This document shows positions 63,910-64,000 of a stretch of 64,000 nt of DNA, piece by piece. Source of the stretch: Yersinia aldovae ATCC 35236 (GTDB lineage: Bacteria; Pseudomonadota; Gammaproteobacteria; Enterobacterales; Enterobacteriaceae); assembly GCF_000173735.1 (NCBI RefSeq), contig NZ_ACCB01000001.1, positions 207,547 to 271,546 on the forward strand. Direction: 5' to 3'. Numbering within the stretch: position 1 is the first letter of the stretch; each line of letters begins with the position of its first letter. The notes under the pieces were generated by a model. The model had not been told where the DNA came from, searched no databases, and saw only the letters and a program-made list of their open reading frames with translations. The translations under genes were made by a program, and so were the position numbers.

Positions 63910-64000
63910 TTAATCCAGGTTAATCGCCTGTGCTGCTTTTTTGGCTTTAACGCGGGCAATGGCGGCCGCGACGGCTGCTTTACGTGGGTCTTCTTCAAGC
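63910..64000 (-). CDS. rsxC: Electron transport complex subunit RsxC, C-terminal end
   Basis: Only the last 30 codons are in the window. They read LEEDPRKAAVAAAIARVKAKKAAQAINLD-stop, the Ala/Lys-rich repeat tail of RsxC. RsxC is the peripheral subunit that carries iron-sulfur clusters and flavin in the Rsx complex. Its stop is 36 bp beyond the stop of the Rob-like gene, so the two genes converge. Confidence 0.9.
   Translation of the reverse strand, partial: LEEDPRKAAVAAAIARVKAKKAAQAINLD

Overview
The window is a stretch of enterobacterial chromosome, almost certainly from the genus Yersinia. Gene order follows the Escherichia coli opp, cls, tonB, trp, topA, cysB, acnA, pyrF, rnb and nth/rsx neighbourhoods. 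It differs in Yersinia-like ways: trpG and trpD are separate genes, a SulP transporter sits between yciB and yciC, and an ERIC-like palindromic repeat lies beside osmB. I cannot fix the species. No rRNA, tRNA or CRISPR array was seen.

Layout. 1-6480: the oppABCDF oligopeptide importer behind a long AT-rich leader. 6540-9466: an IS150-type IS3-family element split by an IS110-family element (about 7686-9183). 9516-13650: yciU, clsA, yciY, an EAL-domain protein and a small unknown protein. 13871-20622: yciI, tonB, yciA, yciB, a SulP transporter, a frameshifted yciC, ompW and a BON lipoprotein. 20890-27804: the complete trpLEGD(CF)BA operon with attenuator, promoter and TrpR operator. 27962-37022: rnm, yciO, rluB, btuR, yciK, sohB, yciN and a frameshifted topA. 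37428-48787: cysB, an AT-rich accessory gene encoding a possible His/Cys peptidase, acnA, ribA, pgpB, a frameshifted lapA, lapB, an RHH-type protein, a BhsA-like protein, pyrF, yciH and osmB. 49269-54398: an AraD-type epimerase, a DUF2164 protein, yciT, an FSA-type aldolase, a YbdD-like protein and cstA. 54711-64000: rnb, a frameshifted ydeP, nth, rsxE, rsxG and rsxD, then a Rob-like AraC regulator on the opposite strand, then the 3' end of rsxC.

The most interesting signal is the 5' noncoding end of the IS110-family element. It can fold into a 5' hairpin followed by two stem-enclosed loops. The first loop carries guides matching both sides of the site where the element sits (the IS3 transposase gene). 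The second carries guides matching the element's own two ends. Joining those ends would also create a sigma70-like promoter (TTGTCG, 17 bp, TATAGT) just upstream of the hairpin. This is the arrangement known for IS110 bridge RNAs, and here the inferred guides fit the actual insertion.

Other leads are a low-GC gene between cysB and acnA with VGHG and QCH motifs reminiscent of clan CD cysteine peptidases, and a Rob/MarA-type regulator inserted inside the rsx operon. Four frameshifts (topA, lapA, yciC, ydeP) and one C-terminal extension (yciB) each fall in a homopolymer. Because topA and lapA are normally important for growth, some or all of these may be sequencing errors rather than real mutations.
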